Below the pieces are notes generated by a model. The model was not told the origin of the DNA and made no database searches. It saw nothing but the letters and a program-made list of their open reading frames with translations. From Amycolatopsis sp. CA-230715 (GTDB taxonomy: Bacteria > Actinomycetota > Actinomycetes > Mycobacteriales > Pseudonocardiaceae), in NCBI RefSeq assembly GCF_018736145.1, contig NZ_CP059997.1, positions 81,001 through 145,000 on the forward strand: DNA of 64,000 nucleotides, in the 5' to 3' direction. Shown here one piece after another: positions 60,651-64,000 of the stretch. Every line of letters begins with the position of its first letter. Within the stretch, counting starts at the first letter, position 1. A program made the position numbers and the translations under genes.

Positions 60651-60843
60651 GTTGGACCATGACCTCTGCCGCATCGCCGGTCAGGAATTGTCGGTGTGGC
60701 GCGGTAACGTTGAAATCGGGGGTTCCCCGGGGTGTACGAAAGGGACTTCTCGTACGGGTCGGGGGCAGCCGGATGCCGGGGCCGGGCTGGTGGACTGCTG
60801 GCGTGCGGTAGTCGGCCGCGGTGTTGGGTGTGGATGTAAAAGC
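60651..60843. other. Gap before the rRNA terminator, nothing recognised
   Basis: No ORF with a ribosome binding site, no tRNA and no palindrome of the dispersed family. It lies downstream of the leftward rRNA operon and is probably untranscribed spacer. Confidence 0.5.
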
Positions 60844-60890
60844 AACCCGGGCCCCGGGAGAACGTGGTGTTCTCGACCGGGGCCCGGGTT
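60844..60890 (-). terminator. Rho-independent terminator of the rRNA operon
   Basis: AACCCGGGCCCCGG (60844-60857) pairs perfectly with 60877-60890. An inner stem GAGAAC/GTTCTC (60858-60863, 60869-60874) extends it. On the minus strand the stem is followed by GCTTTTAC, a short U-run. It lies 10 bp beyond the 5S gene. Confidence 0.9.
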
Positions 60891-60900
60891 GTGAAGGGTG

Positions 60901-61017
60901 TTCGGCGGCGTCCTACTCTCCCACAGCCCTTCGGCTGCAGTACCATCGGCGCTACCAGGCTTAGCTTCCGGGTTCGGGATGGGACCGGGCGTTTCCCTGG
61001 TGCTGTGACCACCGTAA
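60901..61017 (-). rRNA. rrf: 5S ribosomal RNA
   Basis: About 117 nt. The minus-strand sequence has the 5S hallmarks: the GGTGGTCACAGC opening, CCGAACCCGGAAG in loop A-B and a 3' part ending in GACGCCGCCGA. Ends are set within a few bases by pairing of the terminal stem. It lies about 70 bp downstream of the 23S gene. Confidence 0.95.
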
Positions 61018-61087
61018 CTCTGTGAAACATCCACACGGGTGGTGTGGTGTTTCAGAGCTGTAGAGCGGATGCGTAGCGTCTTTGTGG

Positions 61088-64000
<2,913 letters not shown>

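Overview
The window is chromosomal DNA of a high-GC actinomycete. Genes are densely packed, with many 4-bp ATGA overlaps and GTG starts. Several features are typical of Actinobacteria: a LexA SOS box of the TCGAAC-N4-GTTCGA type, a DtxR/IdeR iron box, a SigC-type ECF factor, F420-type oxidoreductases, a mycoredoxin-like protein, a HelR-type RNA polymerase helicase and an NnaR-type nitrate regulator. Gene content and base style suggest Pseudonocardiales (Amycolatopsis-like); that is inference. The right edge is an rRNA operon read leftward: 5S, then a 3'-complete but 5'-truncated 23S. I see no tRNA, CRISPR array, transposase or prophage.

Layout. 0-2.4 kb: YtrA-type GntR regulator, ABC ATPase and permease (minus). 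2.6-5.5 kb: large AfsR/SARP regulator. 5.8-8.6 kb: LysE exporter and B3/4-domain protein, divergent from a MocR/PdxR regulator. 8.6-12.1 kb: SigC, a zinc-finger membrane anti-sigma candidate and two alpha/beta hydrolases. 12.4-22.1 kb: a complete nitrate assimilation and siroheme locus read leftward (nitrate reductase, its FAD/2Fe-2S partner, NarK, NirB, NirD, a HemD-winged-helix regulator, CbiX). 22.2-26.3 kb: a ZTP riboswitch with folD, an iron-box-controlled siderophore-binding lipoprotein and a secreted GH29 fucosidase. 26.5-32.7 kb: unknowns, an ADP-ribosylglycohydrolase, a deazaflavin-type nitroreductase, an XRE-cupin regulator divergent from an aminotransferase, and a self-regulated TetR-hydrolase pair. 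32.8-39.5 kb: AceE-like ThDP enzyme, two Lrp/AsnC regulators, an MFS pump, a polysaccharide-type ABC permease and a monothiol glutaredoxin-like protein. 39.6-46.1 kb: a two-component system, an FMN hydroxy-acid oxidase, a TPR-like protein, beta-carbonic anhydrase and a MarR-MFS pair. 46.2-57 kb: HelR, acyl-CoA synthetase, TetR, MarR-FAD monooxygenase, GNAT and a macrolide-type glycosyltransferase. 57.1-60.3 kb: SOS-controlled AlkB-like dioxygenase, RecQ and a Pro/Ala-rich membrane protein. 60.9-64 kb: 5S and 23S rRNA.

The strongest candidate for something undescribed is the leader of the macrolide-type glycosyltransferase (55253-55406). A 10-codon ORF contains an Arg-Leu-Arg motif of the kind known to arrest macrolide-bound ribosomes. 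Its codons 3-6 are exactly complementary to the Shine-Dalgarno region of the glycosyltransferase. This is the layout expected for drug-inducible translational attenuation.

Two nucleotide-level families cut across the genes. One is a dispersed palindrome (CCCCGAAGG / CCTTCGGGG arms, with compensatory changes) found at five gene ends, four of which are seen to be convergent or to face the rRNA operon. It often occurs as inverted pairs, which makes it REP/BIME-like. The other is an iterated 13-mer, GTCCA-N3-TGGAC, found mostly inside genes and built from codons that are rare in such GC-rich DNA. Several regulators also carry unusually symmetrical operators over or beside their own start codons (31137-31188, 44255-44284, 53618-53663).
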